The notes: generated from the sequence alone by a model not told the origin. Numbered from the stretch's first letter, positions 19,866 to 30,202 are shown. The stretch: 64,000 bases of DNA from Hyphomicrobiales bacterium (GCA_030456445.1 JAKDNM010000004.1:1-64000); one strand, 5' to 3'. Made by a program: numbers and translations.

Positions 19866-20261
19866 TTAGCGGGTGATCAGAGACAGCGAGACTTCCGTTC
19901 CGCTGAGCTGCACATGCAGATGCGTACGGCGAAAATTCCGATCGAACAGTGGAATCAGCTGCTCGCCAATGAACTCAATGCCGTCGTCGCCGCCGAAATG
20001 GCGGTGCTTGTAATCGTGCCAGTCGGGATTGCCGACCGGGTGGCACTCGTCGGAATAGAGAACAAGGGGCCGGTCACCGCTGGCGAGTTTGCCGTTGGAC
20101 ATAAGATAGACCCCCTGATCCCCAACCAGCCAGACACCGGGCGTTTCACCCTCGCCCGGCTTCAGGCCGTAATAGGGATTGCGGAAACCACCGTTGTTGG
20201 CCGCATCAGCCTTACCGCGATCAAGAACCTTGCGAACGCCAGGAATGGGAAACGTGAACAT
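19866..20261 (-). CDS. DUF3085-like protein
   Basis: MFTFPIPGVRKVLDRGKADAANNGGFRNPYYG...GDQGVYLMSNG. Confidence 0.65.
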   Translation of the reverse strand: MFTFPIPGVRKVLDRGKADAANNGGFRNPYYGLKPGEGETPGVWLVGDQGVYLMSNGKLASGDRPLVLYSDECHPVGNPDWHDYKHRHFGGDDGIEFIGEQLIPLFDRNFRRTHLHVQLSGTEVSLSLITR

Positions 20262-20269
20262 CGCCCCCC

Positions 20270-20875
20270 TCACGCTGCAAGAACTTCGGGGAGATGGCGC
20301 AGATGCACTGGCAGCTTCGCCGCAATCTCGGCATCGGTCAGACCGTCGAGCAGCTTCAGCACCGTCCCCTGGCGTCCGGCATAGAACAGCACGGTGCGCC
20401 TGCCGTGATCGCGTTCCGGCCAGCGCTCGCCGGCATAGCCGCGATAGTCGTCATGGGTGCTGGACCAGATATGCTCGATCCGTTCCTCACGCGTCATCGC
20501 CCGGACCGGCCGGGACTCGCGCTCGACAATGGCGTCGCGCATCCGGTCGGGCGAACCCTTCTCGGCAAGATCGCAATAGGCATGGAAGTAGCGGACGTGG
20601 CCGTCGACGTTCAACTCGTAGAAAACGCTGGTGATGCGGTCCGTTAGGAATTCACGCAGCGCGAACATCTCGCCGCGCATGAAGAGCGGTGGCAGAATGT
20701 TGAACATATAGTCATGCTCGATCCGGGAAAGTTCGAACCATTCCCCACTATAGAGAGGGCCGGCATCGTCCTCGAACCGATGGGGACGCTGGGCATGACG
20801 GTCGAACAGGCGATGCATCTGCCGGCGGTCGGCGATGCCCTGATAAATCTTGCGGATTGAAGACGCGGGGTTCAT
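20270..20875 (-). CDS. DUF1419-like protein
   Basis: IRKIYQGIADRRQMHRLFDRHAQRPHRFEDDAGPLYSGEWFELSRIEHDYMFNILPPLFMRGEMFALREFLT. Confidence 0.65.
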   Translation of the reverse strand: MNPASSIRKIYQGIADRRQMHRLFDRHAQRPHRFEDDAGPLYSGEWFELSRIEHDYMFNILPPLFMRGEMFALREFLTDRITSVFYELNVDGHVRYFHAYCDLAEKGSPDRMRDAIVERESRPVRAMTREERIEHIWSSTHDDYRGYAGERWPERDHGRRTVLFYAGRQGTVLKLLDGLTDAEIAAKLPVHLRHLPEVLAA

Positions 20876-20980
20876 GAGCGGGCTCCTTTAGGCCTCGTCG
20901 GGCCGGAGCGCGGTTCATCCCTTGCGGATCACCATCATCTTCAGCCCTTCAGACCCCTCCCCGCGGCCGCCTCTCCGTCC

Positions 20981-21030
20981 GGCCGAGTCAAGGGCCGCGT
21001 AGCGGGCGAAGCTTCACCCTTGACGCGGCC
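20981..21030. repeat. Leader hairpin element copy 1
   Basis: ggccgagtcaaggg...cccttgacgcggcc, 13/14 paired, with conserved gcgaagcttca in the loop; second copy at 24462-24514. Confidence 0.7.
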
Positions 21031-21138
21031 GGCGGGCATGCGCAAGCCGGGTTTCTCCTTTCTCCTTTCCTTCTTTCCTTCTTTCCTTCTTTCCTCCCTT
21101 CCTCCTTCCCCCATCGGGTTTCATTGCGCCGAGAGGCG

Positions 21139-21432
21139 CTACCAATCATAGTGGGGCAGCGCATCGACCTGGTCCCCGTCGCAGTCGAGAAGGACATAAT
21201 CGCAGCGCTGCTCGCGAGCCCACGTCATGACGGCAAATAAGTCGTCCGGGATTGCATCCTTGCCGGCGCCGCAATTCTCGTCATGGGCATAAAGGAACCA
21301 GCCATAATCGCCGTACTTGCCGCCAAGGCACGGCCACTCATCGCCTGGCGCGCCGTCGAGAAACTTTGCCGTCTTCTCGGTCACATGACCGGTGGAGATG
21401 ACAATGAACCTGCGAACCTCAAACCGTGGCAT
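21139..21432 (-). CDS. DUF5983-like protein
   Basis: MPRFEVRRFIVISTGHVTEKTAKFL...WAREQRCDYVLLDCDGDQVDALPHYDW. Confidence 0.65.
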   Translation of the reverse strand: MPRFEVRRFIVISTGHVTEKTAKFLDGAPGDEWPCLGGKYGDYGWFLYAHDENCGAGKDAIPDDLFAVMTWAREQRCDYVLLDCDGDQVDALPHYDW

Positions 21433-22126
21433 CGAACTTCTCCCTGACAGTGGCGGTGATCGGTGCATCGAGCCTGAGCTTGCGCGGCGAAGTCGCCTGG
21501 AGCATCCACCGCTCACCCTTGATGCGCCTGAGGAGTTCGTTGGCGGGTGGAACGCGGCCGAGGACTTGCTGTACGTGACGCTCGGCCACCACGCGCGTCG
21601 GTACGGCCTTGCCGACGTCCAAAGCGATCACCGGGCTGAACCGCGCTTCAGCCTCGAAGATTCCAAAGGCATGGTGCCGGAACACAAGATGTTCTGGTCC
21701 ATCCGACCAGTTCCGGGTTTCCAGGAACCAGGCATGCAACGCGAGATAAGCGCCCGGGTCACCGCCGAAGCGGGCAGCGCTGGTATTGGCAAGTTCGGCG
21801 CTGTTCGGCTCCGAGGTCGGAAACCAGTCCGGCGTATCGAAATCGATAAGCCAGACCGTCGCTTCAGGTGGATACGTGCAGTCTTCTTCAAGGTGTTGCA
21901 TGCCGAGTTGCTCGGTCGCGATCTTCTCGCCATCACTATTGACGACCGAGGGCCCGAAAATCGAAACCGCCTCTCCGACGCCCTCGATATGATGGCGCAG
22001 CGCACGGTGCGTGAACCGGCACTGGATGGCTTTGCTAGCGTCGAACCAGGCGTGCAGTTCGAAATAGTCCTGCCAGACGCCGCCATGGATGCGTGCTGAC
22101 GAACGAGCATGGTCATAGGGATGCAT
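21419..22126 (-). CDS. Backbone hypothetical protein
   Basis: MHPYDHARSSARIHGGVWQDYFELHAWFDASKA...; colinear in minus-strand operon. Confidence 0.6.
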   Translation of the reverse strand: MHPYDHARSSARIHGGVWQDYFELHAWFDASKAIQCRFTHRALRHHIEGVGEAVSIFGPSVVNSDGEKIATEQLGMQHLEEDCTYPPEATVWLIDFDTPDWFPTSEPNSAELANTSAARFGGDPGAYLALHAWFLETRNWSDGPEHLVFRHHAFGIFEAEARFSPVIALDVGKAVPTRVVAERHVQQVLGRVPPANELLRRIKGERWMLQATSPRKLRLDAPITATVREKFDATV

Positions 22127-22178
22127 GATCTGCTCTCCTTCATGATGAGTTTGGATGGTAAACGGGTCGTGGCGGTGT

Positions 22179-23516
22179 TTAGCGCGACGATGCCTCGAGA
22201 CGAGCAAGCGTCGCGTCGAGGGCGGCGGTCAATCCTGACGCCATGCACCAGGCGTCGAAATCTGCCGGTGTCCCGCGTGGAAGAAGCGGGAGATAGAACG
22301 GGAAGACTTCCCGGGCATGGGCACGCGACAGCGCCTGGCTGTTCCATGCCCCATCCCAGGTTTCCCGCATCTTCCTGCGATACCGGGCCTGCTTGGCGGC
22401 ATTGATCGGATGATCGCCGTTGCGCACGGCCCGCAGGAACGCGCGAAGCGGATCATGAAAATGGACCATGGGGGTCGAGTTGCGATACGCCTTGAATTGG
22501 CCGACCTCGAGCATCAGCGCGGCGAGGTCGGAACCCAGTTTCAGCTCCACCGTCGCAACCCTGTTGCCGTCTTCCCGCAGCGACAGTATCTGTGTGTCGC
22601 CGCGCCGGCATATCTCATAATAGCCACCGACGCAGTGATCCAGGGTACGCCCCTCTTCGACGAGGTCTGCGGCAGAGGACAGGACCACGATCTCGTAGCG
22701 GCCGCACGACGAGCGCCACGGAGCACACAGTGGGGGCCAGCCGGGACGCTCGACCATGCGTTCATGGCGCAATGCCGAGAGCGAGGCGACGCGACGGTGC
22801 CAAAGGTCGACGGCCTCGTTGAAAGCGTTGGGCCTGCGATGCCCGACGATGGCGTGACGCAATGCAGCAAGAAATTGTCTTCGTGGCTCACCACCACCCC
22901 TTGCGCCATCAAGCACGACTGTTTGCGCAAAGCTCTGAACCTGACGTGTGGGCTTGAAATCGCCAAGGCGGATGCGCGCGGTGACGAGCGGGCGGAGAAG
23001 GTCGTCGCGCAGGACGTTCATCGCGTCCTGCACCGAATTCGTGTTGAGCCCGAGATAATCCGGTCGCATGAAATTCTGTCGCGATCCCTTGATCCAGACC
23101 GACGTTTCCCATGCGTCTGCCTGCCCAGGGCGTCCATGGCCCGGCCATTCATGGAGCGGCACATCGTGCACCTTGAGCTCCTGCACCGCGACGTGGAAAT
23201 CAGCCGGACTCTCGATCGAATGGCGCAAACTTCGTGCCTGCCGCAGCGCACGCAGTTCCGCTCTGCCAAGGTCATGGCGCTGCATCAATAGCGGCGCGAG
23301 CGGCATTCCCTGGTCGATTGCCCTGGTGATATCGGCATCGTAAAGTGTTCCCGACAACGCTCCATAGAGGGTCATCGCCTGGGACCGGCGCGTCAACACT
23401 TCGGCGCGATACGGTTGCCCGCCAGTTTCCGGCGCAAGCAGCCAGCAAGCTGCCGATGACAATCCGTGTCTGAGCGAAAGCGCGGAAGGCAGATCGCGTT
23501 CGAGGACATCCTGCAT
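22179..23516 (-). CDS. PcfJ-domain protein
   Basis: SSAADLVEEGRTLDHCVGGYYEICRRGDTQILSLREDGNRVATVEL. Confidence 0.75.
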   Translation of the reverse strand: MQDVLERDLPSALSLRHGLSSAACWLLAPETGGQPYRAEVLTRRSQAMTLYGALSGTLYDADITRAIDQGMPLAPLLMQRHDLGRAELRALRQARSLRHSIESPADFHVAVQELKVHDVPLHEWPGHGRPGQADAWETSVWIKGSRQNFMRPDYLGLNTNSVQDAMNVLRDDLLRPLVTARIRLGDFKPTRQVQSFAQTVVLDGARGGGEPRRQFLAALRHAIVGHRRPNAFNEAVDLWHRRVASLSALRHERMVERPGWPPLCAPWRSSCGRYEIVVLSSAADLVEEGRTLDHCVGGYYEICRRGDTQILSLREDGNRVATVELKLGSDLAALMLEVGQFKAYRNSTPMVHFHDPLRAFLRAVRNGDHPINAAKQARYRRKMRETWDGAWNSQALSRAHAREVFPFYLPLLPRGTPADFDAWCMASGLTAALDATLARLEASSR

Positions 23517-23531
23517 ATGCGCGAGCGCAAT

Positions 23532-23957
23532 CTACTTTGATCGCACCGACAGGGTCCGGATTGCACTTGCGACGATCTCGGCGACCGCCCTGAGTTGCTG
23601 CCAATCGGCATCGCTTCCGAGGAGCGCGATACTCATTTCCGAAAACCCATGCTCCTCCACCCAGTCCCCGAATGGCGGGCTGGAGTCGGGGCGGGCATGA
23701 GAGGCATGATCTGCTGCGTGTTGCGCGATGAGTTCCAGAAGCTCCTGCGCCAGACAATCGCCTTCCGGGATCGGACTGACGATGAGTTTTGGATCAAGCC
23801 GCCCGTCCTGCAGATGGGTAGTCAGCTTGACCTCGGCGAGCGCGACGATGGTGGCGAGCACCGCTTGCTTGGCCGGTCGCTGTGACAGCAATGCGCAGGC
23901 CCGCGTCAGTTTCTCGGCCGCGTTCTTTCTGAGGCGTGTCCAGGTCATCCGGCTCAT
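23532..23957 (-). CDS. Backbone hypothetical protein
   Basis: Overlaps the next minus ORF by 4 nt; operon context. Confidence 0.55.
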   Translation of the reverse strand: MSRMTWTRLRKNAAEKLTRACALLSQRPAKQAVLATIVALAEVKLTTHLQDGRLDPKLIVSPIPEGDCLAQELLELIAQHAADHASHARPDSSPPFGDWVEEHGFSEMSIALLGSDADWQQLRAVAEIVASAIRTLSVRSK

Positions 23958-24406
23958 GGCGCGACCTCCCCGACCACGACATCGACCGTGACCGCAAGCG
24001 AGGCGTCATCGTCGTCAATAAGGTCGTCATCAACGAACTGGTCATCATCGTCGTCGTCGCCATAATCGCCATCTTCGCGAAAACTCATGTCGCATTCGAT
24101 GGACAGATTTTCTTCATCCTCGAAGGGGCGCACATAGACCGTACCGAAGCCGCCCTCATTGTTGACCCAGTCGCCGTCCGGCGCATCGGCGACGATGGCT
24201 TCCAACAGTTCCGGCAGATGCCGGATCTGCCCGCTATCGCTGATGAAGATCGGGACGTCCGGCAGATCGTGCGCCTCAGGGTCGCCTGCGTATGTGACGT
24301 GTTCAAGCGTCGTCTCACCGGAATCACCGCCGCCACTAAGCGAATATTCGATTTCGGTAATTTGGAGGGCGCGCAGGATCGCACCCAGCCGTTCCGCCAT
24401 TTCCAT
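23954..24406 (-). CDS. Acidic backbone hypothetical protein
   Basis: MEMAERLGAILRALQITEIEYSLSGGGDSGETTLEHVTYAGDPE...; Asp-rich C-terminal half. Confidence 0.6.
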   Translation of the reverse strand: MEMAERLGAILRALQITEIEYSLSGGGDSGETTLEHVTYAGDPEAHDLPDVPIFISDSGQIRHLPELLEAIVADAPDGDWVNNEGGFGTVYVRPFEDEENLSIECDMSFREDGDYGDDDDDDQFVDDDLIDDDDASLAVTVDVVVGEVAP

Positions 24407-24461
24407 TGTCTTGTCCTCCCTTGGGTGTTGAACGCACCGTCGGGCAGCCGCCTCTCCGTCA

Positions 24462-24514
24462 GGCCGGGTCAAGGGCCGGCATGAGCCGGGCGAAGCTTCA
24501 CCCTTGACGCGGCC
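24462..24514. repeat. Leader hairpin element copy 2
   Basis: ggccgggtcaaggg...gcgaagcttca-cccttgacgcggcc; near-identical to 20981-21030. Confidence 0.7.
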
Positions 24515-24975
24515 GGCGGACATGCGGCAGCTGGGATTCCCTTTCCTGCATTGCTATTTTCCCTTCTTCCCCCAATTTGGCCGCACATGCCGGCTGTCAT
24601 GTGCCGATGAGGCACAGGCTCGCCATGGCACAGGCTTTCTTCGGCACGGCCACGGCCTTGGCTGCTAAGCTAGAACCCCTGACAGGGTCGATCCGCCTCT
24701 GGACTGCCCGTCGTCTGTCCTTGACGCCGGCACACCGGAGCAAGTGAAGTGGCTAAGTGTGCAGGCCGGAGGCGATGCGATAGCCCGCGAGTTGCGCGAG
24801 ACCTATGCGGACGAACGAGCCGGAGATTTATGCCCCCGAGGCCGAGGGCGTGAACATCGCGGCTACAAGGATCGCGGCCGAAGGCCGGCTCGGCGCACCG
24901 CTGTGGGTTGACATGACCACGGAGAACCTCCTCCCCACGCTCCCGGCCCAAGCGCGCGTGCCCGAGTAAGCCTGC

Positions 24976-25884
24976 TCAGCCCTGCCGCGCAAATGCCGCA
25001 TCCTGCAGCATCGCGTTCCAGTCATCAGCAGCGGGCCTGAGCCGTTCGAAATCGCAGGACACGTCGCCGGCGAGCTCGCGTAGCCGCGACACGAACATTT
25101 CGCCCTGCGGATTGGCGTCGGTGGCGGCGACAAGGCGTACATCCTGTCGCGCCGCCAACACTCGTAGAGCAGCCTCGGTCGAGGGAGACCAGCCGCCGCC
25201 GGTGCTGACATAGAGTGTGTCGCGCCGGCTCCGTTCAATCGCTGCGAGGCTCATGGCATCGATTGCAGCTTCTATCACGCAGATGCGCAGCGCATCGCCA
25301 GCTCCAAGCCGAAATAGCACCTTGCTGCCGCCGGAGGCAAAACCACGCCATTCTGGACCACGTTCCTCCCAGCCAATAACGACACCATCATCATTCTGAT
25401 GCGCCGCCCACATGCTGCCGTGCGGTCCTTCCCGCAGAAGGTTCTGCGCAATGGCGGCACGAATGACCTGTTCAGGGATGTGCCGCTCGTCGCGCAGATA
25501 GCGCCAGGTTGCCGATCCACGCCATGGTTTTCGCCGTGCTGCCCAGCGTTCTGGGATCGATTGGTCGGGCTCACTCTCCCGCGATTGTCGTTGCCATTGC
25601 GGCCTGGAAGGCTCGAACCCGACAAGCGACGCCACCTGCACGAAGGCTTCCAGGAAATCGCACCCGTCGAGATGCTGGACCAGCGAATAGACGTCACCCT
25701 TGGCGTCAGAGAGTGGGTCAAACCAGCCCTTGCCATCGTGAATCACAATGATGATGGCGTCGCCGCACCGGTATTTTACCGCCTTGCGCGTGCTTTCCTT
25801 GAGATCGACCGCGAAGCCGCCCGTCTCCAGCACTGCCCCGCAGGTGACCCGTTCCCGTAGGTCTTCAATATCTGCTTTTTCCAT
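24976..25884 (-). CDS. DUF3991/Toprim-domain primase-like protein
   Basis: KAVKYRCGDAIIIVIHDGKGWFDPLSDAKGDVYSLVQHLDG...RICVIEAAIDAMSLAAIE...LVAATDANPQGE. Confidence 0.8.
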   Translation of the reverse strand: MEKADIEDLRERVTCGAVLETGGFAVDLKESTRKAVKYRCGDAIIIVIHDGKGWFDPLSDAKGDVYSLVQHLDGCDFLEAFVQVASLVGFEPSRPQWQRQSRESEPDQSIPERWAARRKPWRGSATWRYLRDERHIPEQVIRAAIAQNLLREGPHGSMWAAHQNDDGVVIGWEERGPEWRGFASGGSKVLFRLGAGDALRICVIEAAIDAMSLAAIERSRRDTLYVSTGGGWSPSTEAALRVLAARQDVRLVAATDANPQGEMFVSRLRELAGDVSCDFERLRPAADDWNAMLQDAAFARQG

Positions 25885-26102
25885 TCTTTTCTCCCGGCCT
25901 CCTTCCGGCCGGCCTCTCTCCAGACTAACTTCTCCGCACACTTTGCGGAACACTCTGCGCCAGCCGCGACGAGCAAAGGGCGCAAGGGCGCGGTCGGCAA
26001 CAGGCAAATCTTGCAGTCCTGCTGCACATCGGGAACGACCACGGCGCAGCCTCCCTTGCGGCCTGCCGCTTGATTGCGGCACGCCGCACTGGCAGCGCCG
26101 GT

Positions 26103-26291
26103 TCAATGAACCGGCCGGCCACCCGTGTAGGGGCAATATTCGAAGATCGCCTCGACCTCGTCATCGTCGAGGTCGTCAGCAGGAAGAACGCCGTATTCGT
26201 GATCATCGACCTTGAAGAGGATGACTGGTGTCATCAACGTGCGGGCGAGGTTCCAGGCATGGTTCTGAGCGAGGCTGAGTTCTTGCGACAT
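26103..26291 (-). CDS. Small conserved backbone protein (paralogue of 2247..2432)
   Basis: MSQELSLAQNHAWNLARTLMTPVILFKVDDHEYGVLPADDLDDDEVEAIFEYCPYTGGRPVH. Confidence 0.75.
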   Translation of the reverse strand: MSQELSLAQNHAWNLARTLMTPVILFKVDDHEYGVLPADDLDDDEVEAIFEYCPYTGGRPVH

Positions 26292-26654
26292 GATGTGGCT
26301 CCCGTGTCCGTGGGGACCATTCCCCGTTCGACAGGCGCCCGTCGGGTCCGGCCGGGACCGCGATCACCGCGATGGCGAAGCCATGAGCGGCGGCACGCTT
26401 TGCGTAGTCCGACCCCGCAGCGGGTTGATCGGATAGGTCCGGGCCGGAACCAGGGAATTAAGCCAACAAGAGCGGGATATGGTCTCTGTACCGGAGCGAC
26501 GCTGTCAGCACGAAACCTCGCGGATCATGCCGACGACATTTGCGCTATCCTTGGCCCGCCGCTACCAAGGTCTATACGAAGACTTCTTCCACCCCTGCTG
26601 ACAATGCCGCCATGACAGTGGCGCCCGCACGATAGACCCCACCTGGACAGGATC

Positions 26655-27137
26655 ATGACCGACGAGAATACGAAGCCCGAAGGCGATCTGATCGAGTTGA
26701 CCACAGACATCGTAGCCGCCTATGTCAGCAATAACCCCGTGCCGGCAGGCGACCTGCCTCGGCTCATTGCCGAAATCCATGCAGCTATTGCCGGCGTTGC
26801 AGCCGGCGCCGTTCCCCAACAACCGGAAGAAAAACCAGTTCCCGCCATATCCGTTCGCAAATCGGTCACACCCGATTTCCTGATCTGCCTGGAGGACGGG
26901 AAGAAATTCAAATCGCTGAAGCGTCATCTGGCGACCCATCATGGGCTGACGCCTGATGAATATCGGCAGAAGTGGAACCTGCCGGCCGATTACTCGATGG
27001 TGGCGTCGAACTATTCGACTGCGCGCTCGGCGCTGGCGAAAAGTATAGGGCTCGGACGCAAACCTGCTCCTGTTTCAGAGCCAGAAAAGCCGGCCGCGGC
27101 GACAAGACAAAAGAAGCTCGGACTCAAGATCAGATAA
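26655..27137 (+). CDS. MucR/Ros-family transcriptional regulator
   Basis: VTPDFLICLEDGKKFKSLKRHLATHHGLTPDEYRQKWNLPADYSMVASNYSTARSALAK. Confidence 0.92.
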   Translation: MTDENTKPEGDLIELTTDIVAAYVSNNPVPAGDLPRLIAEIHAAIAGVAAGAVPQQPEEKPVPAISVRKSVTPDFLICLEDGKKFKSLKRHLATHHGLTPDEYRQKWNLPADYSMVASNYSTARSALAKSIGLGRKPAPVSEPEKPAAATRQKKLGLKIR

Positions 27138-27655
27138 GAGCTGCAAGAGTCGGTGATTGCCCGCCCAGGCATGCGCGTTAGTGGGCAAACAGGTGCGGCC
27201 CAAAAACTCACGACGACGGAGCCCGGTTGCTGCCAGAAAAATTGGCGATTTCATGGGGCGGCTGATCCGCCCGGCAGTTCAGCGATATGGAGGCCTCACC
27301 CTGGCTTCGAACCGAGGGCTGGATGACGAGCTGAAGGAGATCAAGGTAGAACCTGTCCTTGCCTACGGAAAGTGCATCGGTTGGCTCGGGCAAAAAAATG
27401 ACGGCTCGGCAATCGCGCCGCCAACTGCGCCCATGAGGAGCAACAGCGCAACCCAAACCACTCACAGGCCAACGACCATGCTCTCCTCATCAAGCACCCG
27501 TTGACGGACAAGGGCCACGAAGCGTTCGTCGCGTATTGGGAAAAAACCGGCCGAACCATCGGGTGACCGCCGCGACCTGGAGGTGTATCAACTTTGAGTC
27601 CGTGCATGCCGGAGTTCGCGCATGCGACCATAGTGTTTTGAAAAAAGGCGATGCA

Positions 27656-28270
27656 ATGCTCGACGATCTGCTGGAAAACAACCGCCATTGGTCCGAGGAA
27701 CGCAAACGCGCGAACCCACATTATTTCGAGCATCTGTCCCGCCTTCAAAAGCCGCAATATCTTTGGATCGGCTGTTCCGACAGCAGGGTTCCGGCCAATA
27801 CCATCACGGGGCTTGAGCCGGGCGAGGTCTTCGTTCACCGTAATGTCGCGAACATGGTTCATCCGAGCGACCTCAACCTTCTGTCCGTCCTGGAATATGC
27901 CGTTGAGGTGCTTGAAGTCTCGCATGTGATCGTCTGCGGCCACTATGGCTGCGGGGGGATCCATGCTTCGCAGGAAGACCACCGCCACGGCATCGTCGAC
28001 CATTGGTTGCAGCCGATCCGTGACGTTGCCGAGCGCAACAAGGACCAGTTAGCGCACACCACGGACCAACCCTCGAAGCTCGACCTGCTTTGCGAACTGA
28101 ACGTTCGTGCTCAGGTCGAGCGGCTCGCCGGCACGCCGATCTTGCAGACGGCCTGGAAACGCGGCCGTCGCGTGCGGGTCCACGGATGGGTTTATGGTTT
28201 GCGCGACGGACTGATCTCGGACCTGCATTGCAGTGTTCCGGATCTACGGTCTTTTGCCGAGCGCAAATGA
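27656..28270 (+). CDS. Beta-carbonic anhydrase
   Basis: LWIGCSDSRVPANTITGLEPGEVFVHRNVANMV...VIVCGHYGCGGIHA. Confidence 0.93.
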   Translation: MLDDLLENNRHWSEERKRANPHYFEHLSRLQKPQYLWIGCSDSRVPANTITGLEPGEVFVHRNVANMVHPSDLNLLSVLEYAVEVLEVSHVIVCGHYGCGGIHASQEDHRHGIVDHWLQPIRDVAERNKDQLAHTTDQPSKLDLLCELNVRAQVERLAGTPILQTAWKRGRRVRVHGWVYGLRDGLISDLHCSVPDLRSFAERK

Positions 28271-28955
28271 ACCGCTATGCGGATCAGGCAAGCCGCTCCA
28301 CCTTCATCGCCCCCCCGCACGGCCGGATCGGCCTGCTCCGCTGCTCGAAACGAGCGATCCCAGTCAGATCTGTGCCCAACCGAGCGCATGTCGCGCCTGA
28401 TGGCTCATTTTCATTCTACTCAAGTTGGGCTCAAATGATGCAAATACATCTCCTTGTGCCCGAATGACGCAATGTATCGATGCTAAGGCAGCGCGAGGGG
28501 CTGGCATCAAACCGGCCCGGCCCACTTGCTCAGCGTGCATTCAGCCGTACCTAAGCCATGCAGCCGCCGGAGACCGCCGGCGCGCCGACTGAGGATGACG
28601 ACATAAATGGGATCACCGACTATCTAGCTGCGTAGGGAGTGCTTCTTTGGAAGCGAACGCAAATTGTCCCTGCCTGTTTCCAGCACGAGACAGGGGCGCG
28701 AAAGAATTGCTCTCCTTCGATCGTCATGGACGCATTTTTGCTCCGGTTCATGGTTCGTTCAGCAGTTGTATCGACAGCGAGGGTGGACACGCTGTTTCCG
28801 AGTGCCTATATGACGGACTTAGCAATAAGTGCTAGGGGCTGATCCTTGTGGCACTCGCTATTCATTCCAGCCATCCTAGGAATGGATATAAATTTTCTTG
28901 AAACAAAGGAGAGATTATCTGCCGGCCGAGGCAGGATATAATCTTTTATGAATCA

Positions 28956-30182
28956 TTGATTGATAAGAATAATATTAATGATGCCACAAACGGTGTCAAA
29001 GTCAGACTGAAAAACACATATAAGGTGTTCGGAGAACATCCCGAGCGCGCATTGCAAATGGCGCATGCGGGCAAGAGCAAGTCCGAAATTCACACGTCCA
29101 CCGGTTGTACGATCGGTGTCGACGATGCAAGCTTCGACATCATGGACGGCGAGACGTTCGTCATCATGGGGCTGTCCGGCTCGGGCAAGTCGACGTTGCT
29201 TCGCCTTCTCAATCGTCTGATCGAACCGACCTCAGGCTCGATCGAGATCGATGGCCGCGACATCACGAAAATGTCAAAGCGCGAGCTGATCGAGTTGCGT
29301 CGGCGCGACATGAGCATGGTGTTCCAGTCTTTCGCGCTGCTGCCCAATCGCAATGTCTTGAACAATGCCGCTTTTGGGCTGGAGATCTCGGGTGTCGGCG
29401 AGGTGGAGCGCACCAAAAAGGCGCTTGCAGCACTCGATGCGGTCGGCCTCAAGGACAATGCCTACAGCATGCCCGATGAGCTATCGGGCGGCATGAAACA
29501 ACGTGTGGGTCTGGCACGGGCGCTCGCCAGCGAGCCAACCATCCTGCTCATGGACGAGGCCTTTTCCGCGCTTGATCCGCTTATCCGCACCGAGATGCAG
29601 GATGAGTTGATGCGCTTGCAAAGCGAGCACAGCCGCACGGTCATTTTCGTCAGCCACGACCTCGACGAGGCGATGCGTATCGGCGACCGCATCTGCATCA
29701 TGCAGCATGGCAAGGTCGTACAGGTCGGGACGCCGGACGAGATCGTCTCGAAGCCTGCAAACAGCTATGTGCGGTCCTTCTTCCGCAATGTGGATGTCTC
29801 GCAGGTGTTCAAGGCCGGTGACATCGCACGCAAGACGCAACTCACCATCATCGATCGGCCGGGCGTCTCTGTGGCGGCCACGCTGGAGCAAATGGAGCAG
29901 TCAGGCCGGGACGTGGCAATCGTCGTCGGTCGCGGCCGGAAGTATCATGGCATGGTTAGCCAGGATGCGCTCATTGAGCAGGTCAAGGCCAGGGTTGCAG
30001 AGCCTTATCGCAGCGCCTTCCTTCGGGATGTCCAGCCGATAGCGGCTGATGAATCCGTATCGAACGTGTTGGGCCGTGTGGCCGAGAGCCGGTGGCCGGT
30101 CCCCGTCGTCGATGAGCTGGGCCGCTATGTTGGCGCGATCAGCAAGTCGTCACTTCTGGAAACGCTCAACCGAGCCGGTTGA
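28956..30182 (+). CDS. proV: Glycine betaine/proline ABC transporter ATP-binding protein (TTG start likely)
   Basis: Walker A GLSGSGKST, LSGGMKQRVGLARALA, C-terminal CBS-like region; followed by permease and binding-protein genes. Confidence 0.9.
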   Translation: MIDKNNINDATNGVKVRLKNTYKVFGEHPERALQMAHAGKSKSEIHTSTGCTIGVDDASFDIMDGETFVIMGLSGSGKSTLLRLLNRLIEPTSGSIEIDGRDITKMSKRELIELRRRDMSMVFQSFALLPNRNVLNNAAFGLEISGVGEVERTKKALAALDAVGLKDNAYSMPDELSGGMKQRVGLARALASEPTILLMDEAFSALDPLIRTEMQDELMRLQSEHSRTVIFVSHDLDEAMRIGDRICIMQHGKVVQVGTPDEIVSKPANSYVRSFFRNVDVSQVFKAGDIARKTQLTIIDRPGVSVAATLEQMEQSGRDVAIVVGRGRKYHGMVSQDALIEQVKARVAEPYRSAFLRDVQPIAADESVSNVLGRVAESRWPVPVVDELGRYVGAISKSSLLETLNRAG

Positions 30183-30202
30183 GCCGAACCGAAGGATAAA
30201 TC

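Noticed and set aside
22317-23291. 324-aa plus ORF opposite the PcfJ-domain gene
   Set aside because: Antisense shadow of a motif-supported gene.
24690-24960. Possible decayed coding sequence (DAIARELRETYADERAGDL and related fragments)
   Set aside because: Several short frames but no coherent protein or clear family; could be chance in GC-rich DNA.
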